From Cacajao melanocephalus (lineage: Eukaryota; Chordata; Mammalia; Primates; Pitheciidae), in contig CAUYLG010075662.1 in the NCBI GenBank assembly GCA_963573385.1, forward strand, positions 1-64,000: DNA of 64,000 bases. Reading direction: 5' to 3'. Shown piece after piece: positions 12,745-24,425 of this stretch. Position 1 is the first letter of the stretch; every line of letters begins with the position of its first letter. Below the pieces are notes generated by a model that worked only from the letters and a program-made list of their open reading frames with translations, was not told where the DNA came from and made no database searches. The position numbers were made by a program, and so were the translations under genes.

Positions 12745-12945
12745 AGTGAGCAGCACACAGGAGTAAGATAAGGTTTGGACCCAGTAACCCTGGGTCTATT
12801 TCCAGCAACCTAGGGAAAGTCTGATGTCTCTGAGTCTGCTTCCTCAACTACAAACTGAACACAATAGCAAAAGCATTGCTCCCAGTATAAGGTTACTTTA
12901 AAGATATACAGAGGTTAACGCTTTGAAATATTCAATCTCTTATGA
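12745..12945 (+). repeat. MIR SINE, sense
   Basis: Blocks in MIR order: gacccagtaaccctgggtctatttcc, then tctctgagtctgcttcctca and ctacaaactgaac (for cctcatctgtaaaatg), then aaggttactttaaagat and aacgctttga. Confidence 0.75.
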
Positions 12946-14694
12946 TATAAAAAAGATATGTTAAAATTGAAATATTTGATAGCCTTTTTGTCTCTCTAAA
13001 ATCTGGGAGTCATGAGATAACATCTCTCATGACATTGGTTAAAAAAAAAATGAAAACAAAAAAGAAAAAGATCCAAATGTTAATGCCAGGCACATCAAGC
13101 AAACTATCATCTTGTTCATTAATTATATTACTAATTTCTGATTGCATACATACACACTCACAGAAATCTGTATTCTAAGAGAACGTGGATCTATCTGCCT
13201 ATACATCAACAACATTTATGTTTTTTTGTTTCTAATTTTAGAGGACTATTTTAAGAATCAAAATTACATTTATGTAGGTTTTAGCAACCTAACACGTGCT
13301 GAATGTACATAGTCATCATCAATATAATTATTATTTCTATTAATGAGAAAGTTGACACTCAGTGCATAAAGGAAATAAGAAAAATAAAGTAATCAAATAT
13401 AGGAGAATTAACACTGAAGTTTCTGTCACAAGAAGTATCCTAAAAATATTAAATCTAATAAGTAAAGACAAAATGAAAAGTAAAAGTTGGATGTGGAATC
13501 ATGTCACAAGAGCATTAATGATGAAAATTGCAGAATCACATCATATTGAAATAAATATTTGGCTTCTGGTTAAACAATGCACATGATTAACTACCTCCAA
13601 TGTGTTGTCTCTCAAATTCTCATAAAAGACAAATAGATAAATATTCATAGAAATAAAACACACAAATTTGAAAAACAAGAACCAATGTCCCAGAGCAAGC
13701 AATAGTCATGTAATGCCGAAGCTAGAAAGGATCCTATATAGTAGGCACATTATTTTAAAAATTACTCAGATACTGCCACATGAAATCCAAGCCTGCCCAA
13801 AACATGAAGGTAAGGTAGTCTATACTTCCTCTATCACTTTCCCTTGCCAAAAGCTAGCAGAATAGTAGATTGTTGTCTACCTCAATAGAGGGCTATTGCG
13901 TATGTTGCTAGAACCCTATCATGTCTTCCTGTTCAGTCTGTGCTGACCGTTTAAAGACAAGTTAATTGAGAGGGAAGAGACCTACATGGTTTTTCAAAAT
14001 GATTTTATAGCAAAGCTGAATCTAAAATCTATGTCTTATCCATAAAAAACAAAACAAAACAAAAACAAAAGACATAAAATCTATGTCTTCTTTATTCCTG
14101 ACACTGCTGAAAAATATTTCCCTTTGATAACTGGCTAATAATAATGATTAATAATAATAAAAATATGAAATCAAATTTTTATCCAAAACATATTTATCAG
14201 AATAATAGGGACCCATATGCTACCTTGATCTTATTTCTCATGACAGAATTAAGCCCATTATCTTCTTGGAAAAAAAATGGTTTACTCATGTAGGAAATGA
14301 TCAGAAATGCCCATGAACCAAATTATTCCTTACAGACATGCCAATTTCCAGCTTATTAAATTAATATTTCATTCTTGTCCAGTATTCCAACACAGAATCT
14401 CCTACTCAACTGCAAGCAACATTTAAGAATTTAAGAAATTGCAGAAAGTGTATAACAGATGACATTTAGAAACCCACTTCAAAGTAAATACTTCATTTGA
14501 AAAGAAAAACAGAGAGGAAGTAGAGACACAGAAGAATGATAGTTTAAACACACTCTCATGGTCACAGAGGTCATCAATGATGCCATGAATAATTGTTGAA
14601 AGTAACATACATATTTATCTGTCTCCTTTCTATGACTTGAAAGCTCTTAAAACTACATACTGAGCACTTTGAATTCTTTGGAGCATAGACTAAC
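12946..14694. other. Repeat-poor AT-rich sequence
   Basis: No supported gene. An aatgagaaagttgacactcag motif at 13342-13362 could be a scrap of antisense MIR. There is an AAAAC-rich run near 14045-14069 and an AATAAT run near 14131-14165. Open frames (13362-13586, 13668-13865, 14423-14608 minus) show no domain. Confidence 0.4.
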
Positions 14695-14900
14695 TAAAAG
14701 GCAGTCTCTGCACTCTGACTTGCAAATCCTGGGCCCTCTCTTTTGAACTTATGAAGCCCTGGGAATATTATGTAACCTCACCTGTGCCTTGCCTTTTCTC
14801 ATCTAGGCAATGGGGATACAAAGAAATCCCACCTTATAGAGCTGTAGTGAAGATTTAAGGGCTGAATAAAGTCACTTACAGTAATGCCTGATGACGTGTA
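14695..14900 (+). repeat. MIR SINE, sense
   Basis: MIR order is clear: ctgacttgcaaatcctgggc, tatgtaacctcacctgtgcctt, tctcatctaggcaatggggata, cttatagagctgtagtgaagat, ending with cttacagtaatgcctgatga. Confidence 0.82.
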
Positions 14901-15968
14901 CTGAGATCTTTATAAAAATTATCTATTCTTTTATCTTCCCAGAGCCCAGAGCAATAACTGGCCTAGTATATATTTTCTTTATTTATCTTTCTCCCAAGTC
15001 AGTGTTTTGCTTCTTGAGTTCTCTTTATCATCTTGAATTTTCCCCATTACCCTGAGAAAGATACAGGGCTATGACACTATAAAAGAGATGCCATGAGTAA
15101 GGACACTGTCTCTTCCTTTATGCTAGAGTTCAGGAGGTAATCAAAGAAAGAGTATTGTTGGAAAAACTAATTATAAAACCAGACTAACCAGACCATCTCT
15201 TCAATCTGAATGTGTCATGCAGACGAGCTTTTCATTTCTAAAAATCTATCCATTTTAGGAATTTACCAATGTGGTAGAATTTGGTGAAAGCCTGGAACTA
15301 CGGTGAAAGCACCAAAACTATGCTTTCATGGAAGAAACATGGAACTATGCTACTTCTTTATACCAGTAGAGCAAAAGGAAGGCAAGAAGGTGAGGGTGGT
15401 CTCTGAAATGTTACCTGTGTGACTCTGCAGCAGATGTTGTCTCCCCATTGCTAGTCACTCAATACATGCTGAACAGAACAGACTTTGGAGTTGGTTGGGC
15501 ATGAGCAATGTCAGGGCCAAACATGAGTGTCCTTCCTATCTAAATACGTTGTTTGACATTTGGTAAATAGCCCAACGTATGTTAGGAGCTCTGTAAATAC
15601 AAACTCTGTAAGCTTCCACAATGTATGATGTGTATTACAGAAATGCCAATTTCCAGTGTATCGTACTTCCTATATTGACCAATGCTGAGCTCCCAATATT
15701 TTGACCAACCTACAAGTTGGTGAAAACTCCAAGTACTGAGTGTGAAATTTAGCTTCCTGTGGTATCAAAAGTACCTGCGCAATAATCCAGTCCCATTTCC
15801 TACTCTCTCTGATTTTCCAAAATCACACGTTTCTTCCAAGTAGGTTTATTAATACTCTAATCATTCAACAATTCAGACCTCCAGCAAAAAGAAGTAAACA
15901 ATTTCAGCAACAATAATCTTTTCCAGACCCTAGTGTCGCACTTTTATTGAAACTGAGTTCAAATTCTT
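14901..15968. other. Unique sequence
   Basis: No repeat family or gene is identified. Confidence 0.4.
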
Positions 15969-16095
15969 TTTTTTTTTTTTACAGTTTTCTTGAGGTATAA
16001 TGGATATAAAAAACAACTACATATATTTAATGTATACCATTTGAGGAGTTTGGACATACATATACACCCTTGATATTCTTGCCACAATGAAGAAA
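15969..16095 (-). mobile_element. L1M 3' UTR scrap, antisense
   Basis: A T-run is followed by tcttgaggtataatgg, then gtataccatttgaggagttt and tacacccttgatattcttgcc, which resembles the antisense of old L1M 3' UTRs (ttattgaggtataatt ... gtatacaccc). It ends at a short TA/GT microsatellite (16097-16150). Confidence 0.5.
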
Positions 16096-16394
16096 AAAAT
16101 ATATATATATATATGTATATCCATTATGTACAAATGTTTGTGTGTGTGTATTCCTTTGCTTTGTGTGTTTGTGTGCATGTGTGATGACAATACTTAACAT
16201 GAGAGCTACTCTTATAAAATATTTTTAAGCATAATGCCATATTGTTAACCCCTGTTGAATTTGCAAAAACACACTACTAATTCTAATTTTGATGTCATTG
16301 TTAGTTTCCTCCATTAGATTTTAAGCCTTTTGATAGCAGTGTTTAAGGTATTCATCAGCACATGCTATACCAAGCAATTGTCCTGTAAAATTGC

Positions 16395-17035
16395 AGGATT
16401 TACAAATTTACTCAGCAAATAATTTTGAGCTATAGCCATGAACGTGGTCAGGATAGAGATGCATGTAAGAAAAACCATACACAAAGCCCTGCCCTAGTGG
16501 AGCATACCTGCTGGAAGGGGGCTGGTTATATGTGAAGAAATGTCTACATAATAAGCATGTTAAATTAATTAGAGTGTGACAAAGCTGTAAATGTTATAGG
16601 AAAAATGTTTACATGTAGATTAGAGTAATATGGATCAGAAAAGGAGAAGAGAGGCAAGCTTATAATACTGAAAAGATGTTGTCAAGGTAGACTTTGTAGA
16701 GAAGTGACAAATGAGCAAATATTTGCAGGAGATGTTAGCCAAGGAAGTTGGGAGGGTGGAGGAGATTCTATCCACATAGTGATATTTCTCAGTGTAAAGA
16801 CTCTAAGGATAGGGAATGACTGAAATGTTTGTGTAACATTAGAAAGGTCAATGTAGCTGAAGTCGAGTTAGCAATAGTGAGAAATAAGTTTAGAAAGAAA
16901 ATGATAGAGGAAATCTCCATAGGCATGTAGTCCATTACTAGCAGAAAGTTGATTTTATCTCTGAAGGAAGTGGAAGTCATTGCTGCATTTTGAGCAGAGA
17001 AATGTATGACTGTCATAATTATTTTAAGGGTACTA
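16395..17035 (+). repeat. Ancient mammalian interspersed repeat, 5' part
   Basis: Modules in order: gctatagccatgaacgtggtcagg, acaaagccctgccctagtggagcata, then a gacaaatgagcaaatat block, gaaaggtcaatgtagctg and, near the end, agtcattgctgcattttgagcagagaaatg. Less diverged copies of this old mammalian repeat read ccctgccctcatggagcttac and ggagggttttgagcagagga. I am not sure whether it belongs to the L2/L3 (CR1-like) group. Its 3' part seems to resume at 22345, after ~5.3 kb of inserted elements. Confidence 0.6.
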
Positions 17036-17685
17036 ATGACAATATCATTTTTAGATGAAGAAAAGGAGCCATTTTTACCTTTCTCTCCCCAACATGAAAA
17101 GTAAATATATGTGCAGATTGAGAATCCCTAAACAAAAATTCTAAAACCCCAAATGTTTCAAAATCTTAAATTTTTTGAGCACTGACATTACATCACAAGC
17201 GGAAAATTCCACACCTGGCCTCCTGTGATGAGTTGCAGTCAAAACATAAGCTCATAACATGCTGTTTATGATGTGGGGGCCGGAAATAGACCTTCCACAA
17301 CCTTTCAGTTGGATATGTCTTTGATGTACACCATAAGTTTCCCCCATGCAAGCATGACCACAAAGGCTAATAAAATGTTGTATGTCAGACAGAGCAGCTA
17401 ATGGCATGTCCCTCACAAAGATGCACACAGGGACAATATCTAAATCCATTGCCCACTTTGCTCTGTGGTGTAAAGATACTGCTGTTTATGGGTAACAGTG
17501 ATAAGAAATATAGGAAGCATTTATATTTATCTATAACACAGAAAGTAACACTGTTGGAAAACTAGACAGTAATATAAATATAAAACATTCTTCAGAAGGA
17601 TATGGTTTTGCAATGACCACCATTTGGGATCTGAAGAAATAAGAGGTATACACTTGAAATTCTATGCTAAAAGTGATAAACAGAG

Positions 17686-17980
17686 GGCCGGGCTTGGTGG
17701 CTTATGCCAGTAATCCTAGCACTTTGGGTGGACTAGGCAGGCAGATCACCTAAGATTGGGAGTTTGAGACCAGCCTGACCAACATGGAGAAACCCCATCT
17801 CTACTAAAAATACGAAATTAAATGGGTGTGGTGGCCGGCATGTAATCCCAGCTATTAGGGAGGCTGAAGCAGGAAATTGCTTGAACCATAAAGAGGTGGA
17901 AGTTGCAGTGAGCCAAGATCAAGCCATTGAATTCCAGCCTGAGCATTAGGAGCAAAACTAACCTAAAAAACAAAAAAAAA
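17686..17980 (+). mobile_element. Full-length Alu inside the Tigger2
   Basis: Starts ggccgggcttggtggcttatg and runs through both monomers to an A-rich tail ending at 17980. The target-site duplication is tgataaaca (17674-17682 and 17981-17989). It splits the transposase just after the DNA-binding domain. Moderate divergence suggests AluS or AluJ. Confidence 0.95.
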
Positions 17981-18312
17981 TGATAAACATAATTTAATAA
18001 AAAGCATAAAAGTACTGAATAAAGCTAAAAATGAAGATCATCATGTATTGAAAGAGTGAATTTATTAACATCACAGTGAACACATGCCACCTAATGGTAT
18101 GCTGATAATTAAGTAAGCAAAGATCTATTAAAATAAATTAAAAATTGAAGGGAACTGTGAATACTCAACAGGCTGGTTTCAGAAATTTAGGAAAAGAAAG
18201 CAAATTGCATTTGTAAAAATGTGTGGTAATAAAGTGTCAGCTGACCACAAAATAGTACTGAAATTCATTTATGAGCTTGCCAAAGTCATTGCTGAATAAA
18301 ATCTGATACCAT

Positions 18313-19147
18313 GCTGGGTGCAGTGGCTCACACCTATAATCCCAGCACTTTGGGAGGTCAAGGTGGGTGGAGCACTTGAGGCCAAGAATTTGATAATTGC
18401 CTGGCCTACATGGGAAAACCCTGTCTCTACTAAAAAAATACAATAAATATATGTGTGCAAAGGGACTTTAACAGAATGCAGCACTGTTCTCAATAGCAAA
18501 GACTTGGAACCAACCAAAATGTCCATCAGTGATAGACTGGATAAAGAAAGTGTGGCACATATACCCCATGGAATACTATGCAGCCATAAAAAGGACGAGT
18601 TCGTTCCCTTTGCAGGGACACTGATTAACTGGAAACCATCATTCTCAGCAAATTAACACAGAAACAGAAAACCAAACACCTCATGTTCTTACTCATAAGT
18701 GGGAGCTGAACAATGAGAACATATGGACACAGGGAGGGGAACATCACATACCAAGACCTGTCAAGGAGTTGGGTGCTAGGGGAGAGATAGCATTAGAAGA
18801 AATACCTATTGTAGATGACAGGTTGATGGGTACAGCAAACCACCATGGCACGTGTATACCTATGTAACAAACCTGCACATTCTGCACATGTATCCAGGAA
18901 CTTAAAGTGTAATAAAAACAAATAAATAGATAAATAAATAAAAGGAAAAAAAAGAAGAAGAAGTACAAAAAAATTAGCAAGGTGTGGTGGTATGCACCTG
19001 TAATCCCATCTACTTGGAAGGCTGAGGCAGGAGGATTATTGACCCCAGGACGTGGTGGTTGCAGTGAGCTGAGATCATGCTACTGCATTCTAGCCTAGCT
19101 GACAGAGCAAGACTCTGTCTCAAAAGAAAAAAAGAAATAAAAGAGAG
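18313..19147 (+). mobile_element. Alu inside the Tigger2, itself split by an L1 end
   Basis: The left part is 18313-18443 (gctgggtgcagtggctcac to the central A-rich linker). The right part is about 18963-19147 (tacaaaaaaattagc to a caaaagaaaaaaag tail). The outer duplication is aatctgatacca (18300-18311) versus aatctgacacca (19148-19159). The 520 bp between the two parts is an L1 3' end in the same direction. Confidence 0.93.
18444..18962 (+). mobile_element. L1 3' end inserted in an Alu linker
   Basis: Sense L1: caatagcaaagacttggaacc, then atggaatactatgcagccat, ccaaacacctcatgttctta, and the terminal tgcacatgtatccagg module followed by an A-rich tail with AAATAAATAG-type units. It contains only the last part of ORF2 and the 3' UTR. 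It sits in the A-rich linker between the Alu monomers, a preferred L1 endonuclease target. A short tacaa is shared by the two flanks. Confidence 0.92.
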
Positions 19148-21086
19148 AATCTGACACCAGAACAAGTCTATAATGCTGATAAAACATCACTGTTTTGATG
19201 TTATTGCTCCAGAAAGATACTGACTACAGCTGATGAGACAGCCCCTACAGGAATTAACAATGCCAAGGACAGAATATCTGTGTTGGGATTTGTTTTACAG
19301 ACATTTTCTACCAGTAGCTCATGCACACTGCAGGGAAGCTGGACTGGATGATAACTGCAAGGTTTTATCCCTTCATAACTGTTCTGTTCATCAGTCAGCT
19401 GAAATTCTCATCAAAAATAATAGTTACGCCATGTGGTTTCTCCCAAACATGACTTCGTTGATTCAGCCATGTGGTCATGGTATACTTACATAAACGAAGA
19501 GTAAATATAAAAACACTTTTTTTTTGAACAGCATGCTTGCATCAGTGAACAGAGGCATGGATGTGGAAGAGTTTCAAAAGGAGCTTAGCATGAAGGATGC
19601 TACATATACTGTTGCTAGCACATGGAATACATTGGATACAGACAGTTGCATATGCCAGGCATAACCTCTGGCCTGCAACCAAGTTCAATGATGATGTGAA
19701 CAAGAAGGTGACTTTGAAGGATTACATATGTCCAGTGAGAAAAGAAAAATAATGTCTGACTTCCTTACATGTGCAAAAAATTATACGTTCAGGATGTCTG
19801 TAAGCTGGAAGAAGTTGATATCAAAGAAGATTTTAATGCTGATAATGAGGCTCTATTTGTTCTTTTATTGACTAATGGTGAAAGAGTTGAGGTAGTTCTG
19901 AATCAAGGTGAATGTAGTAAAAGTGGCTATAAAGATGACATTGTTTAATTCTGTAGAAAAAAAATGCCTCATGATAAAAATTTGTGATGGGTTTATTGAA
20001 GGACTACAGCAATGTGCATTCATAAGAGAACAAGAAATCATGTCAATTTATAAAATCAAAGAGTGATGTCTAAGACAAACATGTTAGTGAGGTAGATGAT
20101 TCATACATGACTCTGGTGGAAGCATTTGAAAAAGCCATCCAGCAGAATTCCTTCTCATCCTTAGAGCACCCACTTCCTGGTCCCTCAACTGTTTCTGATG
20201 TTTCTTATTACCAAAAGCAATAAAGAATAAAATACAGAGTACAATAACCTTTCAATCAAAGCACAGCCTTGGCTGTGGAGATTGAAAGCCTGCCACTGTC
20301 TATTGTTGCTATTGTTTGATAGCAGATTCAGACATTTTGGTGATGTTACTATGCTACTTAGTAAACCTGAACACATTATTTTTCACTATATTAATAATAT
20401 GTCATATTTTTTACTGTTAAATATTTAGGTGTGAATAATGATTAAAAACTGATTGCTCATCAGTAGTATATAAATTCACAGTCAGGAATGTTGGTAATGC
20501 CAAAAACTATAGATTGTCCACATTATTAATGAAGATAATGACACTTTTGCTTTCTGATTGTTCAATGTACAAAACTTCGTTTCATTAAAAAAATTGATAA
20601 AAACATATTTTATAAGATTATCTTCAGGTTATATGTGCAGGGAGCATATGAAACATAAAATAAGTTTTGTGTCTTGACTCGGGTCCAATCCCCCGATATC
20701 TCATTATGTATATGCAATATCCAAAATTTAAAAAGATACAAAATTTCAAACTATTCTGGTATCAAATATTTCAGATACAGGATACCCATACTGTATGTAT
20801 GAATCAATAAATATCAAACCCAAGACACCAGGCAATAAAGAACAGTAATCATCAGAGATTAAAAACAAATGAGGCAAGTCCAACCATGTTAACCAGCTTA
20901 CTGCATATATATGTGTGTATATAAATATAAATATATATATGTATATGAACGTCAAAACTTAACAAGAAAACAATCTAATAAAAAAGGCAAAAATTTCAGA
21001 AGAGCCTTCTCTAAGGAACATATATGAATATCAAATAAGCACATGAGAATGTTCTCAACATCTCTAGTCATTATGGAAATGCAAAT

Positions 21087-21451
21087 TCTTTTTTTAATTG
21101 ACATATAATAATTGTATGTATTTATTGAGTAATGTTTCAATACATATCATGTATAGTGATTAGATTCACCAGGGTGATTAGCATATCTCTTGTCTCCAAC
21201 ATTTATCATTTCTTTGGTTAGGAACATTCAATATCCTCCCTCTAGCTATTTGAAACCATATAATATATTACTGCTAACTATAGTTATCCTACAGTGTTGT
21301 AGAACCATATAACTTTTTCCTACTATTTAGCTGTTATTTTGCACCTTCAAACAAATCCTATTGCTTCTTTCCCTCAATCTTTCCTACGCTCTAGTATCTT
21401 CTGTTCTATTTACTTCTATTGGAACCACTCATTTTAAGGAATTGTATATTT
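21087..21451 (-). mobile_element. L1M-type 3' UTR, antisense, inside the sense L1M
   Basis: Starts tttttttaattgacatataa and continues gtgattagattcaccagggtgatt, then ctaactatagttatcctacagtgttg, which is the antisense of an L1MA/MB-type 3' UTR. It interrupts the sense L1M between its gcaaat and its cacaacaaaat blocks, so it inserted later. Confidence 0.78.
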
Positions 21452-21519
21452 TAATCACAACAAAATAAAACTGCAAACAGGGTAGAATGGCTAAAATTGA
21501 AGACACTGAGCATACCAAC

Positions 21520-21880
21520 TGTATTAGTTCCTCCCCACACTGCTATAAAGAACTGCCTGAGACTGGATAATTTATAAAGGAAAGAGATTTAATTGACACA
21601 GTTCAGTAGGGCTGCAAGGCCTCAGGAAACTTATAGTTATGGTGGAAGGGGAAGCAAACTCATCCTTCTACGCAAGGTGACAGGAAAGAGAAGAATGAGA
21701 GCCAAGTGAAGGGGGAATCCCCTTATAAAACCATCAGATCTCCTGAGAACTTACTCATTATCATGAGAATAGCATGGGAAAAACTGCCCCCAGGATTCAA
21801 TTGTCTCCCACCTGGTCCCTCCCACCACACGTGGGGATTATGGGAACTACAATTCAAGATGAGATTTGTGTGGGGACACA
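21520..21880 (-). mobile_element. MST/THE1-type MaLR solo LTR, antisense
   Basis: Starts tgtattagttcctccccaca and contains ctgcctgagactggataattta, the rgggaatccccttataaaaccatcagatctcc region (poly-A and promoter side in antisense) and aattcaagatgagatttgtg near the end, all typical of MST/THE1 LTRs. The boundaries tg...ca are flanked by a 5-bp ccaac on each side (21515-21519 and 21881-21885), and the L1M text resumes right after. The last ~15 bases of the usual LTR end (gccaaaccatat) seem to be missing. Confidence 0.9.
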
Positions 21881-22344
21881 CCAACTTTTGGCTAATATAA
21901 TGAACAATTAGAGTTCTCAAATGCTACTAGTGGGCATAAAGTAATGGTATCACCACTTTGGAAAACCATTCAGGAGTTCCTAAAAAGTTATACATACACT
22001 CCTATATGATCCAGCCTTACTACTTATTCTATTATTCAGAATAATAATGTATAAAGTAAATAAATCAATTTGTTGGCTGGCTTTGAGGGAGGGAGGGATG
22101 AATGAGGAACCAGATTATAAAGGAGTAGAAGAAAATTTTTGAGGGTGATACATCATTATTTTGATTGTAGTGATTACAGATGTATATTTCTTGCAGATGT
22201 ATATTTTTTAAAACATCTAATTATACATTTTAATTATGTGTAGTTTATTATATATAAACTAATATTTGGCAGAGTTGGTAAAATTAAACAAAACAAATCA
22301 ACATATATTTAGTTGATACGTTAAAGTAAACAAAGGCCAAATCA

Positions 22345-22755
22345 AGAAGAGCAGTCATAAAAGCAAAATCAGTAGCCCAGGTCAGGAATTACAGTGGTTC
22401 AGATCATAGTGGTTTTCATGCAATTTGGAGTGTAGTACCACGTAAGATCTTAGATATGTTTGTTAGAATAACCAGTATGATTTTTCAATGGATTGGATAA
22501 CAGGTTTGAGAGAAAGAAAGAAGTACATTAAGTTTGTGGAAGTATTTTAAGTATATGTACATAGTAGTTAATGGAGACAGAATGAAAACAAGTTCTTTTT
22601 TTAGGGAAATTGTCAGGAGTTCCAACTTTGAGAGGTTAATTTAAGATATCTATTAAATAATGGAATGGAGTTGCTTAGAAGACAATTGGATGTATAAGTT
22701 TCAAGTTGAAGAGTGAAGTCTAGATGACAGATACAAAATTGGTAGTTGGCATATA
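22345..22755 (+). repeat. Ancient mammalian interspersed repeat, 3' part
   Basis: agcagtcataaaagc, then caggaattacagtggttcag, ttcaatggattggataacaggtttgagagaaagaaag, and cagatacaaaattggtag follow the order of the later part of the same old repeat that stops at 17035 (consensus-like text: ggctattgcagtaatccagg ... gatggattggatgtgggg). This suggests one copy opened by the Tigger2 and L1M insertions. Confidence 0.55.
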
Positions 22756-22764
22756 AAGATATAA

Positions 22765-23025
22765 TGGTAATAACAATAGTTATGACAGCTACTAACATGT
22801 ATTGAGTGTTTGCTCGGTTCCAGGTGAAATGCTTTAAACACATTTAAATCAATCTTCTCTGCAGCCATGTAAAATCAGTATACTGAATTTGGCCCAAATG
22901 CTGCAGATGAGTAAACTACTGAAGCAGTTAAATTGTTCAGACTGGTACATGAAAGAGAGAGCTCATGGCACATCTATCTAAAATCAAAGGCTGAGGTCAT
23001 AATCCTTAGACTGTTCTGTTACCCA
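22765..23025 (-). repeat. MIR SINE, antisense
   Basis: tgacagctactaacatgtattgagtg, cggttccaggtgaaatgcttta, ttctctgcagccatgtaaaatcagtat, gcagatgagtaaactactgaag and the end gactgttctgttaccca follow the order of an antisense MIR. Confidence 0.78.
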
Positions 23026-24177
23026 CAGTAAAGCAAATATTTATTTCAACACCAGATGTGATTGAGTGTATGGATTTATGGATAAATGAAATATACAGAT
23101 AGAGTCATTTGTATAAGTCTAAGTAAAACTATTATTAGTGAAAAGCACCAAGTGTTGTAAGACAAGAGAAAGAACAATTAAATCTGACTGAAGAAATCTG
23201 AGAAGTCAACATGAAAGAGTTAGCATGAGCACTGCAGATAATAGGATGTTGTATAAAAAGAGGAGAATAGCAGTATAGTGATGGGACAGCAAGAGCAATG
23301 ACTTGAGATTGGCCTGTCAAGATCAGACAGAGATAAAGAGTGAGATTCACATGGACCAGAGGGGCGTAGATGGAAGTAGCAGAAGGTGCATTTAAAGAGA
23401 TCTGAGGGAGGCTAGCATCGCAGTGCTTGGCGTGATATGTGAACATGCTTCATGTGGATCTGCTGTGGTGCACAGCTGGAGGGTTGCTAGGCTTAGATAA
23501 TATGATTGAACAAAACCTGTTAGCAAACAACTCTTTGAAACCTGGGAAAATTCCTTGCAACCGTCAGTCACTGATTATTTATTGATAAAATTAAGAGAAT
23601 CTGTCACATATATACTTTTTACAATTTTGGTACTACCTTACGACAATTACAACTGCTATTTTCATCAGGAGGAAAATATGAGATTTTAAACTCTTACATC
23701 TACTTATTTAGCATAAGAGTCATAAGACTATACTTTGTTAGAGCTATTCTGGCTTTGTAATGTGACATATCTGTTGTATTAAAATATTTTTATACACTAA
23801 ATATATGTCAACTATTTGAATGTATAAAATATATTAATAAGTTGAATATTTTAGTAACTGAAATGATCCCAGGAGTTTACTAAACACTTTATTTATTTTT
23901 TCATTTTCTTGTTTTTTAGATGAAAGCACTAAACTCAAGTGAACTATGCAATCATTAATAAGTTATATAAATTGAGATTATTTAAAAAGTTTTTCTACCT
24001 TTATCCACTTTTATTCTGACTTACACCAAGCCAAACTAAACATTCACCTATTTCCTGTGATTGGAACATCATGGAATGTACTAAATGTGGGAAAAAACAT
24101 ATATGAATTGTTTATACATTGCCTTTAGTCTGAAATGATCTTAAATAAAGTTGAATTAAAAATAAAATTAAACTGGT
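23026..24177. other. Unique AT-rich sequence
   Basis: No supported gene. The part at 23110-23450 is less AT-rich and has a 103-codon minus-strand frame (23135-23446) without a recognisable domain. Confidence 0.4.
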
Positions 24178-24425
24178 TGAGTATTTACTACGTTGGGCAC
24201 TGTGCCTTATGCGTGCCAGCCTTTTATGTTCATAGAATTACAGATATTGTGGCTTTGAATTCTTTGCAACAATCTTACAGTGTAGATATTCTCAAGTATT
24301 CTTATTTTATGTAAGAAGAGGTGAGGTAAGGAAAAAAAACAAAAAAAAAAACCTCAGAGCCTGGATTCTGTTCCTAGTTTATCTAGTTTATCTAATGCTG
24401 AGGACTTTGCTCTGAGCTACTGTGC
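24178..24425 (-). repeat. MIR SINE, antisense
   Basis: gagtatttactacgttgggcactgtgcc, caacaatcttacagtgtagatattctc, gtaagaagaggtgaggtaag and the end cagagcctggattctgttcctag are in antisense MIR order. A 10-A run interrupts it near 24340. Confidence 0.72.

Larger units (their letters stand above)
17488..20223 (+). pseudogene. Decayed Tigger2-type (pogo-like) transposase
   Basis: A pogo/CENP-B-like transposase frame can be followed in pieces. An N-terminal helix-turn-helix part starts at the ATG 17488 (with YRKHLYLSITQKVTLLE) and continues through a GYGFAMTTIWDLKK segment near 17610. After the first Alu come pieces such as STGWFQKFRKRK near 18160, and TPEQVYNADKTSLF after the second Alu near 19155. 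The catalytic core lies at 19210-19490. Beyond that, an acidic C-terminal part with a GLQQCAFIREQE-like segment lies near 20000-20030. Frame shifts and stops separate the pieces. Two catalytic acidic positions are lost: the Asp of the family's DN-x-x-AH motif is His at 19374-19376, and the Asp of QPxDQG is Gly at 19473-19475. It cannot encode an active enzyme. Confidence 0.88.
17111..20795 (+). mobile_element. Tigger2-type DNA transposon, interrupted copy
   Basis: The left end has gagaatccctaaacaaaa and ttttttgagcactgac, matching the inner part of the Tigger2 terminus. The right end reads ggtatcaaatatttcagata then caggatacccatactg and closes with TA at 20794-20795, which is the inverted form of Tigger2's cagta-gtatccc-tatc terminus. 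Between them is a decayed transposase frame. Two Alus, one of them further split by an L1 end, are inserted inside. Without those insertions the element is about 2.5 kb, close to a full-length Tigger2. It moved by cut-and-paste as a Tc1/mariner-pogo type element and is now fixed and inactive. Confidence 0.88.
20955..22260 (+). mobile_element. Old L1M 3' portion, sense, doubly interrupted
   Basis: The sense ORF2 end is visible in pieces: gaatgttctcaacatctctag and attatggaaatgcaaat before 21086, cacaacaaaataaaa and gggtagaatggctaaaa at 21455-21500, then ccactttggaaaaccattcagg and tatgatccagcc at 21950-22015. 3' UTR-like sequence (gagggagggagggatgaatg, gattgtagtgattacag) runs to about 22260. Insertions at 21087-21451 and 21520-21880 interrupt it. 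The order of the pieces agrees with one original element. Confidence 0.8.
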
